Origin: Cranoglanis bouderius
Lineage: Eukaryota; Chordata; Actinopteri; Siluriformes; Cranoglanididae
DNA length: 64,000 bases
Assembly (NCBI GenBank): GCA_023630585.1
Contig: CM042551.1
Coordinates: 6,650,501 to 6,714,500 of the forward strand
Direction: 5' to 3'
Under the pieces are notes generated by a model that searched no databases, had not been told where the DNA came from, and saw only the letters and a program-made list of their open reading frames with translations. The translations under genes and the position numbers were made by a program. Shown here one piece after another: positions 56,480 to 64,000 of this stretch. Position 1 is the first letter of the stretch; each line of letters starts with the position of its first letter.

Positions 56480-59400
56480 TGTGTGTGTGAGTGTGTGAGA
56501 GGCACTAAGTCAGGAGTGCGCTGTGACGCAATAGGCCGGCTTTCCTGCACCGACAAAAACAGGAAGTCTGGTGACAGGACACATGCTTCGTCTCAATGTT
56601 TTGTCTTTTTATTAATCTTTTATTGAGCCATTCAGAGCAAGCAGTCCAGATCTGATCATTCAGAACCACTCAAACTCGGACACAACCCGTTTTCAAATCT
56701 AAAGCAACTTTTAGCTTGTTTTTTTTTTTTTTCTTTTTCTGTTTGGTATGAAATTATATGTATATTGTGAGGCAAATAAGCTTGATCACTAAGCCACTGT
56801 AAGACCAAGGCTCACGAATTCACAGATCAAAGTTCACCCAAATTAAGTCGTCAAAAAGCGACTTAACAAAGAAAGTAATGAACCAACGAGTTGTCTGTGT
56901 GTAGTGTAGTGAATATGACTCATTAACTCATTAAGGAAATGCGTTCTGTCAGTGTCTACTGATGAAAAACCGGTTTGTTGAAAGGTTTTCAGCGGTGCCA
57001 AAAACAAATCTCTGCAGGACACACGATGTGAAAGACGCATTTGCTTGTAGTATTGTTTCCTTTCGCTTTGTGACGACTTAATTTGGGTGAACTTTGATCT
57101 GTGAATTCGTGAGCCTTGGTCTTACAGTGGCTTAGTGATCAAGCATATTTGCCTCGCACCTCCGGGGTTGCGGGTACGAGTCCCGCCTCCACCCTGTGTG
57201 TGTAGAGTTCTGCATGTTCTCCCCATGCTTCGGGGGTTTCCTCCAGGTACTCTGGTTTCCTCCCCTGGTCAAAAGACACGCGTTGTAGGTTGATTGGCAT
57301 TTCCAAATTGTCCATAGTGTGTGATTGTGCCCTGTGATGGGTTGGCACCCCGTCCAGGGTGTCCCCCACCTTGTGCCCCGTTTTCCCCGGGATAGGCTCC
57401 GGGCTCCTCCACACCCTATATCGGATGAGCGATACAAAAAAATGCATGGATGGATGTACAGGTGGCAGATGAGGCAATAATATACAGAATTGTAATTGAA
57501 GACATTTTTACAATACATGATGATGATCAGGATATTTGTTTGTTCCGGACAGCAGTGAGACAGGATTTCTGCCATAATTTACACCTTCTTCTTTTCCTTT
57601 CGGCTGTTTCCTTCATGGGTCGCCACAGCGAATCATCTGCCTCCATCTAGCCCTATCCCCTGCATCCTCTTCTCTCAGACCGACTACCTTCATGTCCTCC
57701 TTCACTGCATCCATAAACCTCCTCTTTGGTCTTCCTGTCGGCCTCCTGCCTGGCAGCTCTAACCTCAGCATCCTTTTACCGATATATTCACTCTCCCTCC
57801 TCTGAACATGTCCAAACCATCTCAACCTGGCCTCTCTAACTTTGTCTCCAAAACATCTCACATGTGCTGTCCCCCTGATGTACTCATTCCTGATCCTATC
57901 CATCCTCGTCACTCCCAAAGAGAACCTCAACATCTTCAGCTCTGCTACCTCTAACTCTTCCTCCTGTCTTTTCCTCAGTGCAACTGTCTCCAAACCATAC
58001 AACATCGCTGGTCTCACTACTGTCCTGTACACCTTTCCTTTAATTCTTGCTGGTACTCTTTTATCACACAACAGACCTGACACTTTTCTCCACCCATTCC
58101 AACCTGCCTGCACACGCTTCTTTACCTCTTTTCCACACTCCCCGTTGCTCTGGACTGTTGACCCTAAGTACTTAAAATCCTGCACCTTCTTTATCTCTTC
58201 TCCCTGTAACCTCACTGTTCCACTTGGATCCCTCTCATTCACACACATGTATTCTGTCTTGCTGCGACTAACCTTCATTGCTCTTCTCTCCAGAGCAAAA
58301 CTCCACCTCTCTAGACTTTCCTCCACCTGCTCCCTGCTCTCACTACAGATCATAACGTCATCCGCAGACATCATAGTCCATGGAGATTCCTGTCTGACCT
58401 CATCTGTCAGCCTGTCCATCACCACCGTAAACAAGAAGGGGCTCAGAGCCGATCCTTGATGCAGTCCCACCTTCACCGTGAACTCCTCTGTCACACCTAC
58501 CGCACACCTTACCACTGTCCTACTGCTCTCATACATATCCTGCACCACTCTAACATACTTCTCTGTCACTCCAGACCTCCTCATACAATACCACAGCTCC
58601 TCTCTTGGCACCCTGTCATACACTTTCTCTAAATCTACAAAGACACAATGCAGCTCTTTCTGACCCTCTCTGTACTTCTCCATCAACATTCTCAAAGCAA
58701 ATATTTCATCTGTAGTGCTCTTTCTTGGCATGAAACCATACTGCTGCTCACAAATGCTCACTTCTCCCCTTAGCCTTGCTTCCACTACTCTTTCCCACAA
58801 CTTCATTGTATGGCTCATCAGCTTAATACCTCTGTAGTTTCCACAACTCTGCACATCTCCCTTGTTCTTAAAAATCGGCACCAAAACACTTCTCCATTCC
58901 TCAGGCATCCTCTCACTCTCTAAGATCTCGTTGAACAACCCAGTTAAAAACTCTACTGCCATCTCTCCTAGACACTTCCATACCTCCACTGGTATGTCAT
59001 CAGGACCAACCGCCTTTCCTGTCTTCATCCTCTTCAAAGCTCTCCTAACTTCACCCTTGCTAATCCTTTCTACTTCCTGCTCAACAATATTTGCCTCTAC
59101 TACTCTTCTCTCTCTGTCATTTTCCTCATTCATCAGTTCCTCAAAGTACTCCTTCCATCTTTCCCTCACTCTCCTGTCACCTGTCAACACATTTCCATCT
59201 CTATCTTTAATCACTCTAACCTGCTGCACATCCTTACCATCTCTATCCCTCTGCCTCGCCAACCGATACAAATCCCTCTCACCTTCCTTACTATCTAACC
59301 TTGCATACATGTCCTCATAAGCTTTCTGTTTGGCCTTTTCCACCTCTATCTTAACCTCACGCTGCATCTCCCTATATTCCTGTCTACTTTCCTCCGTCCT

Positions 59401-62400
59401 CTCACTGTCCCACTTCTTCCTAGCTAACCTCTTCCTCTGGATACTCTCCTGAACTTCCTCATTCCACCACCAAGTCTCCTTGTTTTCTTTCCTCCTTCCA
59501 GATGACACACCTAGCACCTTCCTACCTGTCTCCCTGATCACTTTGGCCCATAATTTACACCTAATACTGTCAATTAAGATATAATTGAATGTGCTCTTCT
59601 TCTTCTTCTTCTTAGTAGTAGTAGTAGTAATAATAATATTAATTTTCTGTTTATTTACTTACTTATTTACATATTTATTTATTTAGTTTACTTTTCACAC
59701 TATGTGCAGTTTGTAGCCTCTCTAATGCTATAGGATAAGGGCTATTTTTTTTTTTCTTTCTTTGCTTTTCTAAGTCAGCCTTGTGCAATGGTTAAAAATA
59801 AAACTGAAAGTGCTCAGTCAGCTGGATAGCTGCGCTCGGAGAATCTGATGGCTTCTGTAGTCCACATTCAAATTCATCGCCTGCTCTCCTCCCTGCTACT
59901 GACTTCAGGCTGTTCACTGTAGGAATCTTGCTAGGCAAAGAAAATGGCCCTTAAATAATAATTGTATGTAGCTGTATCTTGCTTCAGATGGTTACGCTGT
60001 CCAAACTTTTGTCGCAATTCAGCACACGGAATTACATTTTAACAGTCTGAAGCCTTTTGCCAGAAAAGTGCACAAACGTTATCAGATGCTTGGTATGTTT
60101 TGGCACTGAGCTACCCCCTAGTAGACAGAGCCTATACTCCTTCAGCTGTATGAAAGGTTCAAAGGTGAGTGTGTACTAGAGTTGTGTGCGTGACTGTTTT
60201 TTAAATCCCAATCCCACCTGCCTCAGAAGGAATTCTGACTAATCCCGTCCACTCACCCAGACTCACTATGTGCTCCCATACAGACTGACAAATCCCACCT
60301 GCTTCTGCAGTTATTATTGTTTGCAATGTATGAAGATGAAATGTCATTAACCTTATCAACGTGTGTGTGTTTGTTTGTTTGTTTTCCAGGCCAGTCTGTC
60401 AGTCTGGGGATGGGGGGGCCTGGGAATCCTGCTTTTCCTCATCACGTTCGGACCCTTTGCCATATTTTATTTGGCGTTTTATATCTTCTGTTTTCTTGGC
60501 GGGTAAGTGGCTCTGTCTTCTCCTGCAGCTTATCTTTCTCCTGCAGGCCTGCGTCTGTGTCCGTTTACCGTAATAATGCCTCTTTTTCTTTTTTCTTTTT
60601 TTTCCCTCTTTTCCTCCTGTTCAGGGGCTTCGCGGTCACGCTTTTATTTGGAAAGACAAATTCCGAAAAACACCTAGAGAAATGTGAACACTCCTACCTG
60701 CCTCCCACCCCAACAGGCATAGCCAAGGTAACCACAGAAGCTGACTCAACATGGGCACGTGCTATAGGTGTGCAAACAGGTGTTACAAAAAGTGTATAAT
60801 TTCTCCACAAAATCTCCATTTTGTTCATTGCGCATGTTCTACTGCTTCACAAGTGTCCGGATTTCTCTAGAAAAAAATCGGATTAGGTTCTAATTTATGT
60901 CTCACAGTTTTTCATTTGGTTTTGCCATACAATTATTTTTGTCCATCAGTTACACGTCGCCCTATATTTCCTTAAAAGGCTTAGTTTCCTCCCTTGTTTC
61001 AACACCTGAATCAAGTTCCCAGCTAATTACCGCAGCTCAAGTGAGAAACGTTGTGTTCGAGCAGGGGAAACGGTTCAGGACACCAACATTCTCTCTGTTC
61101 CCGCAGACTTTAGACGAGCTGAAGCAGGAGACGAAGCCCATAAAAATCGACCGGCGTCTGACGGGCTCCAACTTCATCGACGAGCCTCTGCAACAGGTAA
61201 CCTCGGCGCGAACTCCGTGCAGGGTCACGATTTTGTGGAAGCCGGGCTTATTATTACCTCCTGCCATAATTCAGAGTGATGACACAGCAGCAAAAAAAAA
61301 AAAAATGTCACATGCTGTCTGAGTGCATGCGGTCGGAGTTCTGCAAAATTGATAATGCAGACGCTTCATTTTCTGCCTGGAAAAGCTTTCTGACCTAAAA
61401 CTGACCTTAAATGTAGCTGATGACTGCTCCCACATATCTGCGCACTTACGTAGAGAAATTTTTTGTTGATGCCATTTCGTTTCATAACCTGTTTCCCATT
61501 ATGAGACAGCGCATTGTACTCGATTAGTGTAATGTCTGAATAACTGGGTTATGTAATGAGCAGATCACGTGGAGTGAATTTGATGCAGTGTGTCAGCAGG
61601 TTTATTGTTCTCCAATAAGACTCACGCACTTTAGATTAACCGTTTTTGTCCCAAATCCGGCTTCTCGTGTGCGAGTAGCTTGTTTGGGTTAAATGTACAT
61701 GAAGTCTGTCGATACAGGAATGCATGTGCATCCAGGAGATGTAACATTTTAAAATCACGGTCTCGCTGCAGTTAGAATCGAGGACAACGTCAACTCTGCA
61801 TAATACCACTATCCCTCCTTATTCACTGTGACCTATGACCACATGACCACACACACACACCAACACCACCTGAAGTGTGCCAAGTTTACAGAAGAAAAAG
61901 GGGAGAAACAAGGTGTTAAAGCTGTGAGTGACTTTTTAAAATGACCCAAACGCTCACCTGTAGTTAGAAGTAATAAATGTTTAATGTACTAAAATACTCT
62001 GTAAAAAAAATACTGAATATTAAATTCCCAATTACTAAACAAATCACAAATAAATGTTTGAAATGAATGAGTAGGTCTGAGTGAGTCATGGCTGTGTGTG
62101 CAGTCTCGCTCAAAACTCACCTTTTTTTTTTTTTGCATTACACAGAGCACGTTCAAAGAATACATAAAGTATTCAGGATTAATGTTTTACATGAGGATTA
62201 TTCTTCTGTTATCATATCGAAATCTCGTTCTGCCTCAGCTGGTTTACTCTGCTGCAATTTAGTTGTACTTATGAAGAGCTGATTGTGTGTTCAGGCTGTG
62301 TGTTCTTATCAGATTTCTAAGCCGCATGTAAACACAGCTTGTGTGTGACTCAATAATTTGAATCTCTCTCCGTTCTCATCAGTCACCTTACTCCTCCTTT

Positions 62401-64000
62401 TCATCCTCCTCCGTCCTCCTGCAGGTGATTCAGTTTGCTCTGAGGGACTACATCCAGTACTGGTATTACACGCTGAGCGAGGATGAGTCCTTCCTGCTGG
62501 AGATCAGACAGACGGTGCAGAACGCTCTGGTGCAGTTCTCCACGCGGTACTCCTCCACTTCTCAGCTCTTATCTTGTCCTCCGGTCACAGGAATTTGAGG
62601 CAGATCATGTTTTCAGAAAGTTTAAATCTCAGTGTCATTCGTTGATTGAGAGAGGTTAGAGATATTGGCTCTCATTTAACCAAACTGTGTATGGACAAAT
62701 CTGTCAACAAAGTGTGTGAAAATGTCACTGATAGTTTCCTGAATTTTATCTTTGTCACATCATATCAGTAACGAGTATACTAAACAATAATAAAAAATAA
62801 AAAAATGCAAATAACATTAATAATCGCACTACACACTCATAAACCTTGAACTAAATACAGGTTGTAGGGTTTAGTTGCAAGGTTTGTAACTAAATTTGTA
62901 AATGTTAATCAGAATGCACAGGAGTGGGCGTGTCATACACATTTGACATGTAAATAATTGGTTAGTGGGTGGAGCTTACATCAAAGCATATGATTTATTT
63001 ATTTTTTTTGTTGTTGTTGTTTTTTTCCATTGAAAGTTCTTGATGAGTTTGTGTGAATTCTGCAGCGTCCTGTACAGTAAAGCACTACCCAGAATAACCA
63101 TGATGCTTTGTTGTTGGTTTTTTTTTTTCAGGTCCAAAGAGGTGGACTGGCAGCCTTATTTCACCACCAGACTGGTGGACGACTTCGCCACTCATCTCCG
63201 TGTTTTCAGAAAGGCCCAGGAGAGGCTGAACGAGAGGGAGGACCCCAAACAACGTGAGTCACAGTTACCAGCAGGTGTACTTCCAGATAAATTTAAATGT
63301 GTCTTCACAGGAATGAGTAATACTGCAGTGATTAGATTGCATGTTGTGTGTTTTGGGGTCAGTTTCGCTGGGAGCAAATAATTATAGCTAATAAAATGCA
63401 CTACAAGAATAAACTTGTTTACTGCTGCTGCCTGGAGCTGCTTTTAGGTCTGAGAACTTTTCAGAGGTTTCTGTTTTCTGGGTTTACTCTAGCACAGAGG
63501 TGTGAGATTGTGTGTGTGTGTGTGTGCGCGCACATGTTTGTGACAGACTGACTGAGATAGAGCAAGAGAGACAGACAGTGACGGTGAGAGAGAGCGAGAC
63601 AAAGGGAGAGGGACAGACGGAAGAAAAGAGAGAGAGTGAGCACAAGAAGGACAGAACAAGCACCAGACAGACAGAATTTGTGTGTGTGTGTGGTGCAGGT
63701 GAAGCCCCAGAGGAGTTGCTGGATGCGTTTTTTGAGACGGAGGTGGAGATGGAGAGGAAGATCTGCAGAGATGTAGTGTGCACCTCCCATGGTGATGAAG
63801 AAGGTGAGACCTGCTGTACAGGACAGGAGGAGACAGAGCTGCTACACACAGAGACACACACACACACAGACACACAGAGTGTTTAGTCACACCTGCTTAA
63901 TAGTTACAGATAATGGTGCAGGATGCTCTGTGAAGGCGAGAGTTTTCTAACAGTGTTCTCTTGCACCAGGGTTCCTGCGGGATCTGTGTGAGGTGCTGCT
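40967..64000 (+). CDS. snx13: snx13, sorting nexin 13, 5' part of the gene (gene-level entry)
   Basis: SNX13 is a membrane-anchored sorting nexin with PXA, RGS, PX and nexin-C domains that acts in endosomal trafficking. Eight exons (40967-40978, 60390-60502, 60625-60727, 61107-61196, 62425-62546, 63132-63253, 63699-63803, 63970 to the edge) have GT-AG ends and join in phase into about 232 residues. The protein starts MFAEASLSVWGWGG, then a hydrophobic anchor (LGILLFLITFGPFAIFYLAF, FCFLGGGFAVTLLFG), a linker with KIDRRLTGSNFIDEPLQQ, and from about residue 100 the PXA domain (VIQFALRDYIQYWYYTLSED, RSKEVDWQPYF, GFLRDLCEVLL). This follows human SNX13 closely throughout. RGS, PX and C-terminal parts lie beyond 64000. 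The minimal first coding exon and 19.4 kb first intron are notable. Orthology is very secure. Confidence 0.96.
42112..42880. repeat. dispersed repeat X, copy 2, split by an hAT-like element
   Basis: 42112-42147 (AAGATCCTCCGACGATAGAC, CTGTGG) and 42465-42880 (TGACTACAGTCTTTATGTCA, CCATTAGCATGTTTC, GTCCTCATATTGGTGG, GCAAAATCGGGTTG) are the two halves. A third, short copy lies at 50985-51064. Confidence 0.65.
42148..42462 (+). mobile_element. hAT-like nonautonomous element H, copy 1, nested in repeat X
   Basis: Starts CGGTCCCTCCAGAATTCTGC and carries GCCGAGACGTATCATGTGAC, GTCATCACGACGCGCGTTC, AAAGACCGTGCAAAACAATT and CCAATTCAAGTAGTTTTTTG. Three other copies lie in this intron. Confidence 0.65.
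42918..43897 (-). mobile_element. PIF/Harbinger-like DNA transposon relic
   Basis: Inverted ends ATAGCTACATTTCCATTCA (left) and TTAGCCAAGTTTCCATCCA (reverse complement of the right end), the 'GTTTCCATCCA' signature of fish Harbinger elements. A minus-strand scrap RVFWEVVVERHLTESLWSTF resembles the N-terminal part of Harbinger nucleases but is broken. A (TG)n-(TA)n run at 43352-43441 lies inside. Confidence 0.55.
43352..43441. repeat. (TG)n-(TATG)n-(TA)n microsatellite
   Basis: Three successive dinucleotide/tetranucleotide blocks inside the Harbinger-like element. Confidence 0.95.
44760..44892. repeat. (TA)n microsatellite with TATG breaks
   Basis: About 120 bases of alternating TA ending in (TG)n. 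Confidence 0.96.
45474..45857 (+). mobile_element. hAT-like nonautonomous element H, copy 2
   Basis: CTCCAGGATTTCGCGATCAC, ATGCATCAAGTGACGTCATT, TTCGATTCACGTGCGTCGAA, AAAAGGTCTCATTTATCAAC and CCAATTCAAGTAGTTTTCTG. The longest copy, ending near CACAAAAAAACCCTCCG. Confidence 0.68.
46130..46440. promoter_or_regulatory. low-repeat block with an AP-1/E-box pair: candidate enhancer
   Basis: TGAGTCA (46187-46193) overlaps CACCTG (46192-46197) in a 300 bp stretch free of simple repeats. It lies in snx13 intron 1, about 10 kb from the hdac9 promoter. Role inferred. Confidence 0.3.
46513..46742. mobile_element. two abutting DNA-transposon end fragments
   Basis: GAGCTGCAACAGCTAATCGA (46513) is the end of a common fish hAT family. 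CTGTGTCCCAAATGACGCAC (46672) is the end of the MITE family at 36049. The second is cut at 46742 by the Tc1 fragment. Confidence 0.45.
46743..47266 (+). pseudogene. Tc1-like transposase C-terminal remnant with 3' terminal repeat
   Basis: Reads FQHDNDPKHTSKTTTALLKK (first K inferred from a degenerate codon), VMDWPGMSPDLNPIEHLWG, then a frame break into VSNIHQLCDVIMGEWKRTPV and NSMSNKAGLENNGGHTKY stop. The second Asp (DNDPKHT) and the DLNPIEH block of the DDE triad are seen; the N-terminal two thirds are missing. The 3' end AAAAGTGAGTACACCCC-type repeat closes at a TA (47265-47266). Confidence 0.82.
47695..47978 (+). mobile_element. tRNA-derived SINE
   Basis: GGTTGCGGTTCGAATTCCGC (B box), CAGGTACTCCGGTTTCCTCC, CAAAGACGTGCTGTAGGC, AAATTGTCCGTAGTGTGTGA, GTGGTACAGAAAATGGATG. 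The A-box end is eroded. Confidence 0.78.
49105..49398 (-). mobile_element. hAT-like nonautonomous element H, copy 3
   Basis: Reverse orientation: GAGACCTTTTAGCTGTACTC, GTTCGACGCACGTGAATCGA, GTGATGACGTCACATGCCGC, GTGAAATCCTGGAAGGACTG at the end. Confidence 0.68.
50577..50805 (-). mobile_element. hAT-like nonautonomous element H, copy 4
   Basis: TTGAATTGGCAAAAAATGCA, GAGACCTTTTAGCTGTACTC, GGTGATGACGTCACGCGAAG, GCAAAATCCTGAAGGGACAG. Shorter than copies 2 and 3. Confidence 0.66.
51985..52335 (+). pseudogene. LINE ORF2 C-terminal scrap and 3' end
   Basis: MAKTERLRRSFFPAGHQTP resembles the RTERLRRSFFPQAIRLLN end of fish LINE proteins, shifted out of frame afterwards. The 3' part ends GTATGTGACAAATAAAAATC, a common LINE terminus. 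Confidence 0.55.
52790..53050 (-). mobile_element. tRNA-derived SINE of a second family
   Basis: Minus strand: ACGGAGTGGTGCAACAGAAA and CGGTCGCCCTGTCGTCGGGA, then GGGTCTGAATCCCGAC (B box). The body differs from the other SINEs (CCAATTACAAGCATCTCTAA, TGCCACGAGATGCAGC). Confidence 0.7.
53515..54190. mobile_element. possible DNA-transposon relic with CCCTTTCACGCTGA-type end
   Basis: The left end GGCCCTTTCACGCTGAGTGT and a GTGCCCGGTGTGAATAG motif near 54105 have the look of fish Harbinger-type ends. A (G)n run lies at 54038-54051. Open frames inside are not recognised and may be decayed. Confidence 0.28.
54640..55015 (+). pseudogene. Tc1-like element, 5' part with transposase DNA-binding remnant
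   Basis: GTCCACTTTAATAGAAACAC and ATGTATAAAATCATGCAGAT are landmarks of a common fish Tc1 family. The frame carries ISETADPLGLSHITVSRVFT (helix-turn-helix), EWCGKPKTLSERQFCGWRRL and VDERDQRKMARLV, then breaks. No catalytic domain follows. Confidence 0.75.
55440..55735 (-). mobile_element. tRNA-derived SINE, decayed
   Basis: Minus strand: CACAGCTCCAGGGTTTGGAT, GTTCTCCAGATTCCTCCCAC, GTATTCCCACCTCATGCCCA and a tail near 55440 (GAATGAAT-type). Similar to the 5036 copy. Confidence 0.65.
55925..56175. other. CpG-dense pocket in snx13 intron 1
   Basis: GAGCGCC, GACGCG, TAGCGCGAACGCC and GGCGCCG words in an AT-rich intron. No splice-bounded open frame was recognised. Could be an internal promoter, an unlisted transposon, or chance. 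Confidence 0.3.
56443..56490. repeat. (GCGT)n-(GT)n microsatellite
   Basis: About nine GCGT units then GT. Confidence 0.93.
56769..57155. repeat. 85 bp near-perfect inverted repeat around a 217 bp loop
   Basis: 56769-56853 and 57071-57155 are reverse complements with a single mismatch. Landmarks are CTTGATCACTAAGCCACTGT, AAGACCAAGGCTCACGAATT and ACCCAAATTAAGTCGTCA. The outer 29 bases of the right arm are the start of the SINE at 57127; the left arm repeats them in reverse. Confidence 0.95.
57127..57462 (+). mobile_element. tRNA-derived SINE
   Basis: GTGGCTTAGTGATCAAGCAT (A box), GCGGGTACGAGTCCCGCC (B box), AGGTACTCTGGTTTCCTCCC, AAATTGTCCATAGTGTGTGA, GGGTTGGCACCCCGTCCAGG, GGATAGGCTCCGGGCTCC and tail GCATGGATGGATG. 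Confidence 0.85.
57587..59547 (-). mobile_element. 5'-truncated RTE-clade LINE with a 15 bp target-site duplication
   Basis: CCATAATTTACACCT flanks both ends (57572-57586 and 59548-59562). The element runs on the minus strand from 59547 to its AAG-rich 3' end at 57587. The endonuclease domain and promoter are missing; the remaining reverse-transcriptase frame is open throughout. It lies antisense in snx13 intron 1. Confidence 0.92.
57613..59547 (-). pseudogene. RTE-type reverse transcriptase, open but 5'-truncated, altered catalytic box
   Basis: The frame is open from the first base of the insertion (AKVIRETGRKVLG); no ATG begins it, so it is the tail of a longer ORF, not an independent gene. 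Counting from the GTG at 59541 (642 residues): GKAVGPDDIPVEVWK (about 175-189), GNYRGIKLMSHTMKLWERV (about 234-252), QYGFMPRKSTTDEI (267-280), the catalytic FVDLEKVYDRVP (301-312, Asp303), GLHQGSALSPFLF (359-371) and MMSADDVMICSES at about 390. The usual F/YADD box is SADD here. The C-terminal RWFGHVQRR and GRRPTGRPKRRFMDAVKEDM are typical of RTE. No stops or frameshifts suggest a young insertion. Confidence 0.9.
60390..60502 (+). CDS. snx13: snx13 exon 2, N-terminal membrane anchor
   Basis: 113 bp; acceptor TTTTCCAG to 60389, donor GTAAGT at 60503. Encodes ASLSVWGWGGLG, then a strongly hydrophobic stretch ILLFLITFGPFAIFYLAFYI, ending CFLG plus two bases. Confidence 0.96.
60625..60727 (+). 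CDS. snx13: snx13 exon 3
   Basis: 103 bp; acceptor CTGTTCAG to 60624, donor GTAACC at 60728. Encodes GGFAVTLLFGKTNSEKHLEK, then CEHSYLPPTPTGIAK; leaves in phase 0. It completes the hydrophobic anchor region. Confidence 0.96.
61107..61196 (+). CDS. snx13: snx13 exon 4
   Basis: 90 bp, exactly 30 codons; acceptor CCCGCAG, donor GTAACC. Encodes TLDELKQETKPIKIDRRLTG, then SNFIDEPLQQ, matching human KIDRRLTGANIIDEPLQQ. Confidence 0.96.
62425..62546 (+). CDS. snx13: snx13 exon 5, start of the PXA domain
   Basis: 122 bp; acceptor CCTGCAG to 62424, donor GTACTC at 62547 (less usual). Encodes VIQFALRDYIQYWYYTLSED, then ESFLLEIRQTVQNALVQFST plus two bases. Confidence 0.96.
63132..63253 (+). CDS. snx13: snx13 exon 6, PXA domain
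   Basis: 122 bp; poly-T tract and CAG to 63131, donor GTGAGT at 63254. Encodes SKEVDWQPYFTTRLVDDFAT, then HLRVFRKAQERLNEREDPKQ plus one base. Confidence 0.96.
63699..63803 (+). CDS. snx13: snx13 exon 7, PXA domain
   Basis: 105 bp; acceptor GTGCAG after a (GT)n run, donor GTGAGA at 63804. Encodes EAPEELLDAFFETEVEMERK, then ICRDVVCTSHGDEE plus one base, matching human EDLVDTFFEVEVEMEK...CRDLVCTSPKDEE. Confidence 0.96.
63970..64000 (+). CDS. snx13: snx13 exon 8, cut by the window edge
   Basis: Acceptor CACCAG to 63969. Reads GFLRDLCEVLL in frame with exon 7 and continues past the edge. Confidence 0.93.

Larger units (their letters stand above)
40979..60389 (+). other. snx13: snx13 intron 1
   Basis: 19.4 kb between MFAE and ASLSVWG. 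It is heavily invaded by transposons, listed separately. 41000-42100, 43905-44750, 47280-47690, 48000-49090, 51070-51980, 52340-52780, 55020-55430 and 59600-60370 show no supported feature beyond short A/T runs. CpG-dense 55925-56175 and low-repeat 46130-46440 are flagged separately. Confidence 0.85.
60503..63969 (+). other. snx13: snx13 introns 2-7
   Basis: Introns of 122, 379, 1228, 585, 445 and 166 bp. Only the 1.2 kb intron 61197-62424 and the 585 bp intron 62547-63131 exceed 400 bp; both hold short A/T runs and a (CA)n near 61850 and no recognisable element. 63500-63690 is purine-rich with (GT)n just before exon 7. Confidence 0.85.

Noticed and set aside
57842..58459. 205-codon plus-strand open frame
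   Set aside because: Antisense shadow of the RTE reverse-transcriptase frame; the same applies to 58862-59320.
57613..59541. RTE frame as an active or domesticated gene
   Set aside because: It lacks a start codon, endonuclease domain and promoter, and has target-site duplications at the truncation point, so it is a truncated insertion.

Overview
This is nuclear DNA from a teleost fish. It has vertebrate split genes with GT-AG introns, two recognisable vertebrate orthologues, and a dense load of fish-type repeats: Tc1/mariner and hAT relics, tRNA-derived SINEs, RTE- and L2-like LINEs, and very long (TA)n, (CA)n and (CT)n microsatellites. The repeat families look like those of ostariophysan fish, perhaps a catfish, but no species can be fixed from sequence alone. 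There are no bacterial genes, CRISPR arrays or operons. I did not find a new multi-gene system; the points of interest are gene structure, regulation and repeat architecture.

Two genes lie head to head. Left (about 9.68-35.97 kb, minus strand) is the 5' half of a class IIa histone deacetylase gene, hdac9. Four exons (14692-14903, 12890-13070, 10722-10839, 9682-9806) join in phase and encode the glutamine-rich coiled coil, the MEF2-binding helix and the sequence up to the first 14-3-3 serine motif. Two alternative 5' starts can feed the first common exon in the same phase: an exon at 24394-24493, and a distal pair at 34013-34092 and 33780-33948 behind a CpG-rich first exon near 35.9 kb. The catalytic domain lies beyond the left edge, because 1-9681 is intron. 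Right (about 40.8-64.0 kb, plus strand) is the 5' part of snx13 (sorting nexin 13): a CpG-rich first exon coding only four residues, a 19.4 kb intron 1, then exons 2-8 coding the membrane anchor and the start of the PXA domain. The gene runs off the right edge. The snx13-hdac9 neighbourhood is conserved in vertebrates, which supports both calls.

Layout: 1-9.68 kb, hdac9 intron with SINEs, a mariner-like element, an L2-like remnant and one low-repeat block. 9.68-14.9 kb, the four common hdac9 exons. 14.9-24.4 kb, large intron with microsatellites and DNA-transposon relics. 24.4-33.8 kb, intron with a Tc1-like element, a LINE fragment and a 530 bp MITE. 33.8-36.0 kb, distal hdac9 exons and promoter. 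36.0-40.7 kb, shared upstream region with a Tc1 copy inside an (ATTCT)n array. 40.7-41.0 kb, snx13 promoter and exon 1. 41.0-60.4 kb, intron 1, crowded with nested transposons, an 85 bp near-perfect inverted repeat and a 5'-truncated RTE LINE with a 15 bp target-site duplication. 60.4-64.0 kb, snx13 exons 2-8.

The two proteins do not share a pathway. HDAC9 is a signal-responsive nuclear corepressor of MEF2; SNX13 is a membrane-anchored endosomal sorting nexin. Their closeness reflects conserved synteny and possibly shared upstream regulatory DNA.
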